The notes beneath the pieces were generated by a model. The model was not told the DNA's origin and made no database searches. It was given only the letters and a program-made list of their open reading frames with translations. Both the position numbers and the translations under genes were made by a program. Of a stretch of 64,000 nucleotides of DNA, positions 21,444-32,600 are shown in pieces. The stretch spans positions 407,758 through 471,757 of the forward strand of contig BNCN01000008.1 of NCBI GenBank assembly GCA_014656495.1, in the 5' to 3' direction. The DNA is from Comamonas sp. KCTC 72670. Lineage in GTDB: Bacteria > Myxococcota > Myxococcia > Myxococcales > Myxococcaceae. Within the stretch, counting starts at the first letter, position 1, and each line of letters starts with the position of its first letter.

Positions 21444-24378
21444 GGGTTCTCCCTAGATGCTTTCGAATCATCTCGAGCAACTGGTCACGATCAAGGGGCT
21501 TGGTCAGGTAGGCGGTGCATCCCGCCTCATGTGCCTTGTCCTGGTACTCCCGCCCCGCGTGTGCCGTCACCGCGATGACAGGAACATTGGCCGCGGCCGG
21601 TAGGGCTCGCAACCTGCGGGTGACTTCCCAGCCGTCCAGGCGGGGAAGCGACAGGTCCATCAGGATGAGGTCCGGGGCGTCGCGGATGGCGCGCTCCAGG
21701 CCGTGCTCACCGTCTTCCGCCTCGATGACCTCGAAGTGGCCGTTGAGGTAGCGGCGGACGATGTCCCGGTTCTGCGCGCTGTCCTCCACGTAGAGCACGC
21801 GGGGCAGCTTGCCGGCCGTGGCGGCGCGCTGGGACAGCAGCAGGCCCTTGGCCTGGGCGATGACGTCCTCCAGCGCGTGGCCGCCCTTCTTCACGAAGCC
21901 GGCGAAGCCGTCCCGCAGCAGGGCCTCCTCGTCGTGGGAGAGCGTCTTGCCGGTGAGCACCACCACGGGCACCTGGAGCTTCTCCGCGCGCAGCCGGCGC
22001 AGCACCTCGAAGCCGTCCAGGTTGGGCATCATCAAGTCCAGCACCACCAGCGCGGGCGGCGACACGCGGGCCTTGAGCAGGGCGTCCTCACCGCTGCGGG
22101 CCTCGGTGGTGGAGAAGCCGGCGCGGCGCAGGTTGCGGCTGACCAGCTCGCGCGTGGCCGAGTCGTCGTCCACCACCAGCACCTCGCCCACGCTGGTGGC
22201 CGAGCCGGTGCTCTGGCTGAGGCTGCGCTGCACCACCTCCACCAGGCGGTCCGGCTCCACCGGCTTCACCAGGTACTCGCAGGCGCCCAGCGAGAAGCCG
22301 CGCGCGCGCTGCTCCTCCACGGAGATGAGGATGACGGGGATGCCGGCCAGCGCGGGCTCGCTCTTGAGCTGGCTGAGCACCGACCAGCCGTCCAGCTTGG
22401 GCAGGTGGATGTCCAGCAGGATGGCCTGGGGCCGCAGCTCGCGGGCGCGCTTGAGCGCCGCGATGCCGTCCTCGGCCACCACCACCTTGAAGCCCGCGGG
22501 CTCGAGCTGCCCGGACACGAGCTGCTGGGTGAGCGGGTCGTCGTCCACCACCAGCACCGTGCCTCCCGGCTGCGCCATGGCGCCCACGTGCTGGGCCACC
22601 TCGGACACGGGCACGCCGCGCTCCAGCTGCGGCGGGACGGTGTCGGAGTTCTCCACCGAGGTGGGCATGCGCACCGTGAAGGTGGTGCCGCGTCCCAGCG
22701 TGGACGTCACGGAGACGTTGCCGCCCAGCACGCGTGACAGCTCGCGGACGATGGCCAGCCCCAGCCCGGTGCCGCCCACCTTGCGCGTGGTGGAGCCGTC
22801 CACCTGGCGGAACTTCTCGAAGATGAAGGGGAGCTGGTCGGAGGGGATGCCGACGCCGGTGTCCTCCACCGTCATCAGGACCTCGTTGCCCGCGGGCACG
22901 AGGTTGAGCGCCACCTCACCGGCGTCGGTGAACTTGGCGGCGTTGCTCAAGAGGTTGAGCATGATTTGCCGCAGCTTGAGCGCGTCCGAGCGGAGCGTGC
23001 GCACCGACGGGTCGATGTTGGTGGTGAGGGCCACGTCCTTGCCCTTGAGGTACTCCTTCACCGTGGCCAGGCACTCCTCGGCCAGCTCCTGCACGTCCAC
23101 CAGCTCGGTGACGACCTCCACGCGGCCCGCTTCAATCTTGGACAGGTCCAGGATGTCGTTGATGAGCGCCAGCAGCGTCTTGGCGTTCGTCTTCACGACG
23201 TTGAGGTCGCGGCGGCCATGGGCCGTCAGCCGCTGGCCCTCCTCGCGCATCAGCAGGTCGCAGTAGCCGATGATGCCGTTGAGCGGGGTGCGGATCTCGT
23301 GGCTGAAGTTGGCCAGGAACTCGCTCTTGAGCCGGACGGCGGCCTCGGCCTCGCGGGCGCGCTCCTCCTCGTTGCGCTTGGCCACCGCCAGCTCCTGGGC
23401 CAGCCGGTCCAGGTCCTCGTTCTGCTGACGGATGATCTCCATCTGCAGCGCGCGCTGCTGGTAGGACGCCAGCGAGCGCGCGGACACGGCGCGGGTGCGC
23501 TTGATCTCCTCCAGGCTGGCGGCGAGCTGCTTGTTGGCCGCCTCCAGCTCCGCCTTGGACGCGCGCAGCATCTCTTCATGCTGCTTGCGCTCGGTGATGT
23601 CCTCGGTGACGCCCATCACGTAGCGGGCCACGCCGTGCTCGTCGAGCAGGGGCAGCTTGCGCGTGGCGAAGATGCGGTCCACGCCGTCGGCGCGGGCCAC
23701 CTCCTCGAAGGAGCGCATCTGCTTGGACTCGAGAATCTCCGTGTCGATGGCGATGAACGACTCGGCCTGCTCCTTGGGGAAGTAGTCGTGGTCCAGCTTC
23801 CCCAGGAGCCACTGCTTGGTGACGCGGAAGGCGTCCGCGAACGTCTTGTTGGCCACCACCAGCCGGCGCGTGTCCGCGTCCTTCACGAAGAGGACGAACG
23901 GAATCGCGTCGATGATGTTCTCCATCAGGTAGGCGGTGCGCTCCAGCTGCTCCGCGGTGGCGGTGTGGCGGCGGCGGTCCGCCGTCATCCGCAGCTCGCG
24001 TTGCACCATGGGCACCAGCCGGCTGAAGCGGTCCTCGGTGATGTAGTCGAGCGCCCCGGCGCGCACGCTGGCCTCCAGCGTGTCCTCGCTCCAGTCGCGC
24101 GACATCACCACGAAGGGCAGCTCCTTGCCGTACTTGCCCCAGAGCGCCTGCACCTCGGTGAAGCCCGCGCCGGGCACCTCCGAGCCGCACAGCACCAGGC
24201 TCCACGTGTTCGACAGCGCGGCTTCCGCGGCGGCGGCCGTGGTGGCGCGCTCGGTGCGCACCGTCACCCCCGCCTGGGTGAGCGCGTCCTCCACGCGCTG
24301 GCACTCCCGCTCACTGCCCACGAGCAGGAGGGAGGCGGTGTCCGCCGGAGACTCAGAGGGAGGCTGTGAGTTCGCCAT
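21436..24378 (-). CDS. PAS hybrid histidine kinase with three C-terminal receivers
   Basis: 980 residues, soluble. In order: a degenerate receiver (about 15-130), in which the phospho-acceptor strand reads [12 protein letters not shown] with no Asp; a PAS domain (about 150-265) ending [10 protein letters not shown]; a coiled coil (about 265-355); HisKA with H-box [15 protein letters not shown]; HATPase with [18 protein letters not shown] and GGTGLGLAI; then three intact receivers with [22 protein letters not shown] and [11 protein letters not shown]. The lysines are in [14 protein letters not shown] and YLTKPLD. It probably relays phosphate to the receiver encoded downstream. It starts 3 nt after the FIST gene, so sensor, kinase and receiver form one operon. 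Confidence 0.92.
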   Translation of the reverse strand: MANSQPPSESPADTASLLLVGSERECQRVEDALTQAGVTVRTERATTAAAAEAALSNTWSLVLCGSEVPGAGFTEVQALWGKYGKELPFVVMSRDWSEDTLEASVRAGALDYITEDRFSRLVPMVQRELRMTADRRRHTATAEQLERTAYLMENIIDAIPFVLFVKDADTRRLVVANKTFADAFRVTKQWLLGKLDHDYFPKEQAESFIAIDTEILESKQMRSFEEVARADGVDRIFATRKLPLLDEHGVARYVMGVTEDITERKQHEEMLRASKAELEAANKQLAASLEEIKRTRAVSARSLASYQQRALQMEIIRQQNEDLDRLAQELAVAKRNEEERAREAEAAVRLKSEFLANFSHEIRTPLNGIIGYCDLLMREEGQRLTAHGRRDLNVVKTNAKTLLALINDILDLSKIEAGRVEVVTELVDVQELAEECLATVKEYLKGKDVALTTNIDPSVRTLRSDALKLRQIMLNLLSNAAKFTDAGEVALNLVPAGNEVLMTVEDTGVGIPSDQLPFIFEKFRQVDGSTTRKVGGTGLGLAIVRELSRVLGGNVSVTSTLGRGTTFTVRMPTSVENSDTVPPQLERGVPVSEVAQHVGAMAQPGGTVLVVDDDPLTQQLVSGQLEPAGFKVVVAEDGIAALKRARELRPQAILLDIHLPKLDGWSVLSQLKSEPALAGIPVILISVEEQRARGFSLGACEYLVKPVEPDRLVEVVQRSLSQSTGSATSVGEVLVVDDDSATRELVSRNLRRAGFSTTEARSGEDALLKARVSPPALVVLDLMMPNLDGFEVLRRLRAEKLQVPVVVLTGKTLSHDEEALLRDGFAGFVKKGGHALEDVIAQAKGLLLSQRAATAGKLPRVLYVEDSAQNRDIVRRYLNGHFEVIEAEDGEHGLERAIRDAPDLILMDLSLPRLDGWEVTRRLRALPAAANVPVIAVTAHAGREYQDKAHEAGCTAYLTKPLDRDQLLEMIRKHLGRTHV

Positions 24379-24381
24379 GGC

Positions 24382-25542
24382 TCAGTTCGCCCCGAAGACG
24401 AGCGCCGTCAGCGTGGTGTTGATGTGGAACCCCGAGTAGATTTCGAAGTGCACGTTCATACCAGCGGCGGTGGGTGCGGCCCTCAGCGTTTCCGCCAACT
24501 GCTGCGTGGTATTGGTGGCGTTGGCGTACCACATGCGTCCACCGCAGTGGAAAAGGAGGGCGGCCTGGGGGTTCTGCACCCTGCGGGGTACCTCCTCGGT
24601 GAAGAAGCTGCGCGTCATGCCGGCCATGTCACCCAGCTTCATCAGCTCCAACTCGGTGCCCTCCTCCAGGAGGTTGGCGAAGAGGATGGAGCCATCCTCT
24701 TGCGGGCTCCAGGCGGCGCGGATGAAGTACTCGCGGCCCACGCGCAGGGCGGTGGGGCGCACGGCGAAGCCGCGGGGCGTGCCGAACTCCAGCTCGTTCA
24801 CGCCCACGCCCAGGATTTCGGCGTAGCGTTTGGCGGCCGGGTGCCCGTCGATTTCGAGCGCGCGGGTGTGGCTCTCATCCACCTTGGTGATGGTGAGCTT
24901 CTCGCCGGTGGGCACGTACCAGTGCGAGCGCAGCGCGCCCCAGGGCGCGCTCGTCTTGAAGAGCGCCACCAGCACCGCGTCGGTGGCCACCTCGCCGTCC
25001 ACGTGGACCATGGCGGACTGCTTGGCCGGGTCGCGGTTGGTGTCGCTGGCGCCGCCGCCCACGAGCACCAGCGTCTGGCACTTCTCCAGGATGCCCAGCA
25101 GCAGCTCTTCCTTCTTGTAACGGAAGCCATCGTCGATGACGAGACCGACGTAGCGGCGCGGATCCAGGTCCTGCTGCCGCACGCCCAAATCCTCGCAGGC
25201 GCGCTTGATGGCGGCCGCGCCCGCGCTGATGGCGTCCACGGACAGGCCGCTGCCCAGGCCCAGTCCCACCTCGAAGTCACCGAAGAGGGCGCTCATCACC
25301 ACGCTGCCCTCGTGGATGCCGGTGTTGTCCAGCTCGCCCGCGGTGGTGGCGCCAATCAGGCGCACGCTGGCGGGCAGCCGGGCCCGCACCGCGCGGTTGA
25401 GGGCCTGCTGGTCCCGCTCCCGCGAGGCGAACATCGTCACCAGGCGGGGGATGTCCCCGCCCAGCTGACTCAGGAGGTCCTCCGCGGCGGCATCGGGCTC
25501 GTTCAGCGTGGTGCGAGCCGTCTGCATCTTCACTTGCGCCAT
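24382..25542 (-). CDS. FIST-domain sensor protein
   Basis: 386 residues. The N-terminal FIST half (about 30-230) has RLIGATTAGELDNTG, VGLVIDDGF and LVGGGASD, and the C-terminal FIST_C half (about 235-370) has RGFAVRPTALRVG, ILFANLLEEGTELELMK and ALLFHCGGR. FIST proteins are predicted small-ligand sensors that often sit beside kinases or methyl-accepting proteins. There is no signal peptide, so it should be cytoplasmic. It is 3 nt upstream of the hybrid kinase, which suggests it feeds a ligand signal to that kinase. The haem lipoprotein gene ends 30 bases upstream. Confidence 0.88.
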   Translation of the reverse strand: MAQVKMQTARTTLNEPDAAAEDLLSQLGGDIPRLVTMFASRERDQQALNRAVRARLPASVRLIGATTAGELDNTGIHEGSVVMSALFGDFEVGLGLGSGLSVDAISAGAAAIKRACEDLGVRQQDLDPRRYVGLVIDDGFRYKKEELLLGILEKCQTLVLVGGGASDTNRDPAKQSAMVHVDGEVATDAVLVALFKTSAPWGALRSHWYVPTGEKLTITKVDESHTRALEIDGHPAAKRYAEILGVGVNELEFGTPRGFAVRPTALRVGREYFIRAAWSPQEDGSILFANLLEEGTELELMKLGDMAGMTRSFFTEEVPRRVQNPQAALLFHCGGRMWYANATNTTQQLAETLRAAPTAAGMNVHFEIYSGFHINTTLTALVFGAN

Positions 25543-25572
25543 GGAGCAACTCCGAGGTGTGCGAGCGGGGGG

Positions 25573-27375
25573 TTAGAGGCCGCTGCCGGGGTGCCGAGTA
25601 TGACAGGCGCCGGTGCACTGCTGGAAAGACTCCGCGCCACCCCCCACGTACATGCTCTCGATGGGTCCAAACTGAGCCACGTGGTTGGCCGGGTAGCTCT
25701 TGTGGCAGGACAGACAGGCCGCCTTGCTGGTGCGCTGGATGCTCTCCTTCGTCAGGTGACAGGACGAGCACTGGTGGAGCGGTGCGTCAAAGCGGTTCGA
25801 GCGCGAGTGGATGAAGTGGGTGCGCACGAAGATGGGGCCCTCCAGCTCGAAGGCGAGCGGGGCGTGGCAGCCGGCGCACGCGGCGCGGTTCTCGTTGGCG
25901 TGCAGCACCTCGCTCAGCTCGCCGCCCTGGCTGTGGCAGGACGTGCAGGGGCCGGTGGTGAGCTTGGGCTCGGTGCGCTGGCGGGTGCCCACCTGGATTT
26001 CGATGGTGGTGGACCCAGGGAGGTCCTCGCCCAGGTACGTGCGGCGGCCCTTCACCGTCACCAGGTAGGTGCCGGGGGCGGCGTTGGCCGGGAGCTTGAA
26101 CTTCCACGTGTCGGTGTTGGGCATGTCCCACAGCGCCGGGTCGATGAACGCGCCGCCGAAGAGGACGTTGGCGAAGGGCAGGGTGGCGAACTGGGAGAAG
26201 ACGCCGTCCCGCTCGGGCGTGGCCACCACCTGCTCGTCCACGGCCGGGTCCAGGAAGGCCTCCAGCGCGACGACGGAGCGGATGGGCTGGATGTGCTGCG
26301 CGGGGCCGATGATTTGCGTCATCAGCATGCGCTCGCGGTGCTTGCGCCGGTAGTAGGTGGCCGTCGCGTCGAAGAAGGCGCGGTAGTACTGGAGGCCGGA
26401 GTCGGTGCCGTCGGGCGCCACCTGGTTGTACGGCGGCAGGTAGCCCCGGGGGTGGAGCCGGTTGCCCGCGCCGTCGCGCAGCGTGAGCTGGAAGGCGATT
26501 TCCGTGCCGGGCGCGTAGGTGCCGTCCGCGCGGGCGCGGGTGAGGGGCTCCACGCCGATGCGGAAGCCGTACGCGTACTGCGCGTTGCGCACCTGCTCCA
26601 CGGGGATTTCGTAGGGCGCGCCCGGACGCAGCGTCCAGCGCAGGCGCAGCGCGCGCGTCTCCGGGCGCAGCGAGAGCGTCTGGCGCTTGGCGTGGTCGTA
26701 CGCGTTGCGCAGCTCCAGGATGGCCTCCTCCTCGAAGGAGGTGGCCGCCGAGCAGTCATTCGGCGTGGCGCAGCCGGTGGCCGTCTGGATGCCGCGGAAG
26801 CGGCGGATGAAGAAGTCGTCCAGGCCCGGCCGGCGCTGATGCTCGACGCCCGCGTTGAGGAGGATGGGCACGCCGGTGATGCGGCCGCGCGCGTCCACCT
26901 GCTCCACGATGAAGTGGCTGGGCAGGTTCATCCACGCCGCCTCCCGGTAGTAGCGGCGGCGGGTGTAGGGCCCCGGCGCGCCGACGGACTCCTGGTCCAC
27001 CTGGCGCACGCCCAGCCAGCCCACGCCGCCGAAGTCACTCTGACGGATGAGGTTGTTCAGGCCCTGGTCCTTGCGTGACGTCACGAAGGAGCGGATGTCG
27101 ATTTGGTTGATGAAGAAGGTGCTGCCCTCGCGCACGCGCAGGGGCTTGCCCACGCCGTTCTCCACCTCGAGCGCCAGCGCGACCGCCGGCGTCGTGGGCG
27201 CCGGGTTGGGCCAGGGCCACCCACCCAGCAGGGCCTGGGACTCCGCTCCGAGGAAGTCCTCCTCGGGGGGAAGCGCGCTCATCGAGGTTTCGTCCGTGAC
27301 GTCCTGTCCGCCGCAGGCGAGCAACAGCCCGGCAAGCGATGCGAGCAGGGCCCGGGGGGCTCCAAGACCACCCAT
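25573..27375 (-). CDS. Multihaem c-type cytochrome-like lipoprotein
   Basis: 600 residues. ATG at 27375 is chosen because gaggagct precedes it and a signal peptide starts there, ending in lipobox LLLAC (Cys21). Residues 40-460 are a large, probably beta-rich region with no family I recognise. The last 130 residues carry haem-binding motifs CTSCH (477), CAGCH (500), CSSCH (536) and CLSCH (554), plus an unusual CTGACH (587) with three residues between the cysteines; additional His residues could be axial ligands. It is probably an outer-membrane electron carrier or redox sensor. It may be cotranscribed with the FIST, kinase and receiver genes. Confidence 0.83.
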   Translation of the reverse strand: MGGLGAPRALLASLAGLLLACGGQDVTDETSMSALPPEEDFLGAESQALLGGWPWPNPAPTTPAVALALEVENGVGKPLRVREGSTFFINQIDIRSFVTSRKDQGLNNLIRQSDFGGVGWLGVRQVDQESVGAPGPYTRRRYYREAAWMNLPSHFIVEQVDARGRITGVPILLNAGVEHQRRPGLDDFFIRRFRGIQTATGCATPNDCSAATSFEEEAILELRNAYDHAKRQTLSLRPETRALRLRWTLRPGAPYEIPVEQVRNAQYAYGFRIGVEPLTRARADGTYAPGTEIAFQLTLRDGAGNRLHPRGYLPPYNQVAPDGTDSGLQYYRAFFDATATYYRRKHRERMLMTQIIGPAQHIQPIRSVVALEAFLDPAVDEQVVATPERDGVFSQFATLPFANVLFGGAFIDPALWDMPNTDTWKFKLPANAAPGTYLVTVKGRRTYLGEDLPGSTTIEIQVGTRQRTEPKLTTGPCTSCHSQGGELSEVLHANENRAACAGCHAPLAFELEGPIFVRTHFIHSRSNRFDAPLHQCSSCHLTKESIQRTSKAACLSCHKSYPANHVAQFGPIESMYVGGGAESFQQCTGACHTRHPGSGL

Positions 27376-27522
27376 GGTGCAGCTCCTCGTACGTGTAAAA
27401 GCCGACGCCGCCATGGCGCCTGGGGCCAGTGGGCCGTGTAACCCGTCGCTTGTGGGGCGGTGTGGGTCGGGCCTCTCCCGTTTCCGGGTTTCCCCGGTTC
27501 GAGCCTTTTTAGCCGTACGAAG

Positions 27523-27550
27523 ATTATCTGCAACGAGCAGATTTGTTCAA
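27523..27550 (-). promoter_or_regulatory. Sigma-70-like promoter with internal palindrome
   Basis: On the minus strand ttgaac (27550-27545), 16 bp, then gataat (27528-27523). The spacer contains atctgc-aacga-gcagat (27526-27542), an inverted repeat placed like an operator. The start would be about 140 bases before the haem lipoprotein ATG. The surrounding 263 bases (27376-27638) are unusually AT-rich for this DNA and hold no gene. Confidence 0.6.
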
Positions 27551-27638
27551 CTTCTGGGAAAACAATCCACCCAGGGTGCTTCTTGCTGTGTTTTCAAGGA
27601 GATGAAGGATTGCCCTCCAGGGCAGGGGTCCTACAACG

Positions 27639-29483
27639 TCATACCTCTGCTTCAGGCGCTAAGCAGGATTCCTTGTTTAGCTCGCGGGGGAGTTCAATGG
27701 TGAACTCCGCGCCCTCTCCGGTCCGGCTCTGGACGTGGACGGTGCCGCCGTGGGCCTCGACGAGCTGCCGGACGATGTAGAGGCCCAGGCCGGTGCCCGG
27801 GTGCTGGGTGCCTGGGTGCACGCGCTGGAAGCGGTGGAACAGGCGCTGCTGCGCTTCCACGCCAATGCCGATGCCGCCGTCCTTCACGCTGAAGCGCGCG
27901 CACGTGGCGCTGGCATGCACGCGCAGCTCCACCGGGTGGCCCCGGCCGAACTTGAGGGCGTTGCTCAGCAGGTTGGTGACGACGCGGTCCAGGCGCTGGC
28001 GGTCCCAGTCGCCGGTGGCGTCGTCCTCCACACGCACGGAGAGGGCGCAGCCGGCGGCGGAGGCCTGGTCGGCGTGGCGCTCCGCCACCTCGCGCACCAA
28101 CTGCGCCAGGTTCAGCCGCTCCGTGTCCAACACCATGCGGCCCGCGGACAGGCGGGACAGGTCCAGGAGGTTGTGGACCAGCCGGCCCAGCCGCCGCGTC
28201 TCGCCCTCGGCCCCGGCCAGGCCCTCGCGCAGCCGCGTGTCGGGCGTGGCGGCGCTCTGCATGCTCAGGCGCCGCAGCCGCAGTTGCAGGGAGCTGAGCG
28301 GGTTGCCCAGGTCATGCGCGGCGATGCCGATGAGCTCGAGCGCGTCCTGGGCCTGTGACAGCAGCCGGGCGTTGTCGAGCGCGAGCGCGGCGCGCGCCGC
28401 CAGCTCCTCCATGAAGGCGCGGTCCACCTCGCCGAAGCGGCGGTGCGTCCCCGTGGACAGCAGGCACAGCGCGCCCAGCACGCGCGAGCCCACCGCCAGC
28501 GGCACCGTCAGGGCGGACGTCACGCCCATCGCGCACAGGAGCTCGCCGTGCGCGGTGCCCAGCAGCGCGGGGGGAGGGCGGGCGGCGTCCAGCTCTGGCA
28601 GCAGCTCGCTGCGGCCCGTGCGGACCACCCGGGCGGGGCCCACCTCGCCGTCCTCGGGGCAGCGCAACAGCGGCTCCCACATGCGGTGCGGGGCGGCGGT
28701 GTCCGCGCAGGCCACCGCGTGGGGCCGCACCGTGCCGTCTTCCGAGGGGAGGAAGAGGATGCAGGCGTCGGCCACCTCGGGCACGCACAGCCGGGTGAGG
28801 GCCTCGCCCACCTCACGCGCGCCGGACAGCGGCTGCAGGACGCGGCCCGCCTCGGCGAAGAGCGCCTGGGCCCGCTCGATGCGGCGGCGCTCGGAGATGT
28901 CGCGCGTCACCTTCACGAAGCCGCGCGGCCGGCCGTGGGCGTCGAACAGCGCGGTGAGCAGCGTCTCCGCCCAGAAGCGGCTGCCATCGCGGCGCACCCG
29001 CCAGCCCTCGGCCAGCAGCCGCCCCTCGCGCGCGGCCCGCTCGCGGTGGGCGCGGGGGACGCCCGCCGTCACCTGGTCCGCGGGGTAGAGGCGGTCCGTG
29101 TCGCGGCCGGCCATCTCCGCCTCGGCCCAGCCGGTGAGGCGCTCCGCGCCCGCGTTCCACGCCGTCACCCGGCCCTGGCGGTCCAGGAAGCACAGCGCGT
29201 AGTCCGTCACGCCGTCCATGAGGAGCTGCAGGTGCTGCTCGCTGGACTCGTGCCGCGCGTGCAGGGGCGCCAGCGCGCGGTGGAGGACGAAGCCCAGCGC
29301 CGCCACGCAGCCCAGACCCAAGAGCCCCGCCAGCAGGGCCTGGGGCAGCGCGCCGTGGCCCTCGGGCGGGGTGGCCTGCGCGAACACCGCCGACAGCAGC
29401 GTCGCGAGCAGCAGCAGCCCGGCGAACAGGCAGGCGGACAGGCCCGCGCTGACTCGCTGAGCGAACGTCCAACGGCGCATCAT
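27639..29483 (-). CDS. Membrane-bound PAS-GAF sensor histidine kinase
   Basis: 614 residues. ATG at 29483 is chosen because ggggggag precedes it. Two N-terminal membrane helices (about 12-40 and 50-70) flank a short periplasmic loop; then a PAS domain (about 85-205, ending VTRDISERRR), a GAF domain (about 210-385), and HisKA with H-box LIGIAAHDLGNPLSS. HATPase has VVTNLLSNALKFG, DGGIGIG and GTGLGLYIV. The HDLGNPL form of the H-box is typical of one HisKA subgroup. No receiver is fused or adjacent; the nearest gene upstream in transcription is divergent. Signal and target are unknown. Confidence 0.9.
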   Translation of the reverse strand: MMRRWTFAQRVSAGLSACLFAGLLLLATLLSAVFAQATPPEGHGALPQALLAGLLGLGCVAALGFVLHRALAPLHARHESSEQHLQLLMDGVTDYALCFLDRQGRVTAWNAGAERLTGWAEAEMAGRDTDRLYPADQVTAGVPRAHRERAAREGRLLAEGWRVRRDGSRFWAETLLTALFDAHGRPRGFVKVTRDISERRRIERAQALFAEAGRVLQPLSGAREVGEALTRLCVPEVADACILFLPSEDGTVRPHAVACADTAAPHRMWEPLLRCPEDGEVGPARVVRTGRSELLPELDAARPPPALLGTAHGELLCAMGVTSALTVPLAVGSRVLGALCLLSTGTHRRFGEVDRAFMEELAARAALALDNARLLSQAQDALELIGIAAHDLGNPLSSLQLRLRRLSMQSAATPDTRLREGLAGAEGETRRLGRLVHNLLDLSRLSAGRMVLDTERLNLAQLVREVAERHADQASAAGCALSVRVEDDATGDWDRQRLDRVVTNLLSNALKFGRGHPVELRVHASATCARFSVKDGGIGIGVEAQQRLFHRFQRVHPGTQHPGTGLGLYIVRQLVEAHGGTVHVQSRTGEGAEFTIELPRELNKESCLAPEAEV

Positions 29484-29682
29484 GTGGTGACTCCCCCCCA
29501 AGGCACCCTTTCGGGCGTGCCGTCGGTGAAGAAAGCATCACCCAGACTGCACGCTGGACGACATCGTCCCAGTGGACGGGGTGGCTTCGCCCCAGGGCGC
29601 CGGCGGGCGCGCGGGTGCGGGCTCCCGCACGAGGTGGGTCGCTTGGGACGCTACAGAATGGCCTTCGTGAAGACAGGGGGTT

Positions 29683-32600
29683 ATGAGCGAACGCTCCATG
29701 TCTCTCGTCGAAGGTTCGAAGGTCCGTTACCTCCCGCAGCCCGAATGGGGTGTGGGACATCTGTTGTCGCTGCAGGAAGAGGGCGCCAAGGCGCTCGTCG
29801 CCTTCCCTGCCCGGGAGGACGCCCCAGTGTTGGTGTCCACCAAGGGCGGCGCCCTGGTGCAGTACCCGCTGCCGCCGGGCGAGCCGGTCATCACCTACAA
29901 GGGCCGTCTGGCGGTGGTGGTGCGCGAGGAGCCGGGCGCGCGCGGTCTGCGCCGCTACGTGCTGCGCTACATCGAGAATGACGAGGAGGACGAGCTGCCC
30001 GAGTCCTCGCTCCGGGCGCTGCCGCCCCGCTCCGACCTGCTGTCCACCCTGCGCGAGGGCCGCGTGGGTGACGCGAAGGCCTTCACCCTGCGCAAGCAGG
30101 CGCTGATGCTGGACGACGAGCGCCGCTGCGACGCCCTGGGCGCGCTGCTGGCCAGCCGCATCATGGTGAAGCCGCACCAGGTGGGCGTGGTGCAGCGTGT
30201 GCTGTCCGCCCGCCGTCCGCGCTTCGTGCTGGCGGACGAGGTGGGTCTGGGCAAGACGATTGAAGCGGGCATGGTGTTCAGCGCGCTGCGCCTGTCGGGC
30301 CTCGCGCGCCGCTGCCTGGTGGTGGCGCCCAGCCACCTCACCGTGCAGTGGCTGGTGGAGCTGTTCCACAAGTTCAACCAGCTCTTCACGCTGATGGACT
30401 CGGACCGCTATTCGCAGTCGCTCAAGGAGGCGCCGGACGTGTCGCCCTGGGCGCGCTTCCCGCTGGTGGTGACCAGCCTGGAGATGCTCCAGCGCAGTGA
30501 GGAGCACCGCCGCGCGCTGGCCCAGGAGGACGCCTTCTGGGATTTGGTCATCATCGACGAGGCGCACCACCTCAAGGGCGAGCGCGCCTTCGAGGCCGCG
30601 CAGGTGCTGGCGAAGAACACGTGGGGCCTGCTGCTGCTCACCGCCACGCCCATGCAGTTGGACCCGGCGGAGTATCACGGGCTGCTCACGCTCATCGACG
30701 CGGCCACCGCGCCCACCGTCGCGGGCTTCGAGGCGCGCCTGCAGCGGCAGGAGGAGCTGTCCGCCGCGGTGCGCGCGCTGATGGACGGTGGCAAGCCCTC
30801 CGCCGCGGTGCAGGCGCTGGCGAAGCGCTTCCCCGAGGACGCGAAGCTGTCGTCGCTGAAGGACCGCGACGCGCTGCTCCAGCACCTGGCGGAGACGTAC
30901 AGCCTCAGCGACAGGCTGGTGCGCAACCGCCGCGCGGTGGTGGGCGGCTTCTCCACGCGCCGGCTCCACCGTCACCCGGTGACGCTGCCCGCCGAGGAGC
31001 TGAGGGTCCGTGACGCCGCGCTGGCGGTGCTCGCGGGCGCCAGCCTGCGCGGCGCGCCGCTGGGCAACGTGCTGCGCCGGCTGGAGTCCAGCCCCGCGGC
31101 CTTCGCGGGCGCGGTGCGCTCCAACCCCGTGTTCAAGGGGCAGGCGGACGCGCTGCGGCTGCCCGCGCGCGACGCGAAGTTCAGCGCCTTCCTGGGCGTG
31201 CTGCGCGGCGTGTGGAAGTCGGAGCCCGCGGCGAAGGTGCTCGTCTTCACGGAGAGCCGTGACACCCTGGACGCGCTCCAGGCGGAGCTGGGCCGCGAGG
31301 GCGTGGAGGCGCTGGGCTACCACGGTGACTTGCCCCTGCTGGAGCGAGACCGGCAGGTGGCGCGCTTCCGCGACCCGGAGGGGCCCAAGGTGCTGCTGTG
31401 CACCGAGGTCGGCGGCGAGGGCCGCAACTTCCAGTTCGCGCACCACCTGGTGCACTACGACTTGCCCTGGAGCCCGGCCACGGTGGAGCAGCGCATCGGC
31501 CGCCTGGACCGCATTGGCCAGACGCACCCGGTGGACATCCACGTCTTCGACCCGGCGGGCACGCTGGCGTCCGACGTGTTGATGCTGCTGGCGGACGCGG
31601 TGGGCGTCTTCGGCGAGACGGTGGGCGGTCTGGACGCGGTGCTGGAGGAGGTGGAGGCTCGGCTGGCGGAGCTGGCGCTGCTGCCGCGCGAGGCGCGCAT
31701 GGCGTACGCGCAGGAGCTGAAGGCCCGCGTGGAGGCGGCGCGCGCGCAGGTGAAGCGCGCGTATGACCCGCTGCTGGACGTGCGCAGCTTCGACAAGCCC
31801 GCGGTGGAGCGCCTGGTGAAGCGTGCCCAGGAGCGCATGGGCATCGAGGCGGACGAGGAGGAGGACGAGGACGCCGAGGCGTCCAGCGTGGAGGACGGGC
31901 TGTGGGGCATCGCCCGGGATTTGGACGAACGCCTGGAGGAGACCGTCACGGAGCTGGCGCGCCGGGTGGGCATCGGCGTGGACACCGACGAGCAGGTCGA
32001 GGCCTTCCAGGTGGCCTTCCAGTTCGGCCACGCGCTGAAGGTGGACGGACTGCCGGGCATCGACGTGATGGAGGACCGCACCCAACTGGGCACCTTCTGG
32101 CGCGACACCGCGGTGGAGGCGGAGGAGCTGGAGTACTTCGCCACCGGCCACCCGCTGGTGGAGGCCCTCTTCGGCTTCCTGCGCGACGGCCCCTATGGCC
32201 GCAGCGCGTTCCGCTTCATCGAGCGGCGGGGACCCCAGAAGGGGCGCGGCGTGGAGCTGCTCTTCCACGTCCAGTTGCCGGAGCCGGAGGACACCTCGCC
32301 CGGCGCGCGGGTGCCCAGCCGTCAGCTCGCCCGCTTCCTGGAGCGAACGCTCGTCCATGTCGCGGTGGCGGACGCCGGCGGAAAGCCCAGGTCCGAGCCC
32401 GCGCTGCTGCCCGCGCTGGAGAAGGAGGGCAAGACGCTCAAGGGTGACGAGGTGTCACTCGCCTTCCCGGGCTTCGCGGACTTCGTGGACGCGGCGGTGC
32501 CCGTGGGCCACAAGGCCGCGGAGGCGGAGCTGGGCAAGCTGACCGCCCAGGCGCGTAAGGCCATTGAAGCCGAGCGCGACGCCGCCGTGGCCCGCCAGCG

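Noticed and set aside
21436-24378. Active receiver at the N-terminus of the hybrid kinase
   Set aside because: The acceptor strand reads [10 protein letters not shown] with no Asp, so it is described only as degenerate.
28813-32358. Very long minus-strand open frame opposite the kinase and RapA-like genes
   Set aside because: Its translation is Arg/Ala/Leu/His-rich with no domain, and it lies opposite genes with clear motifs. GC-rich coding DNA often leaves such frames open.
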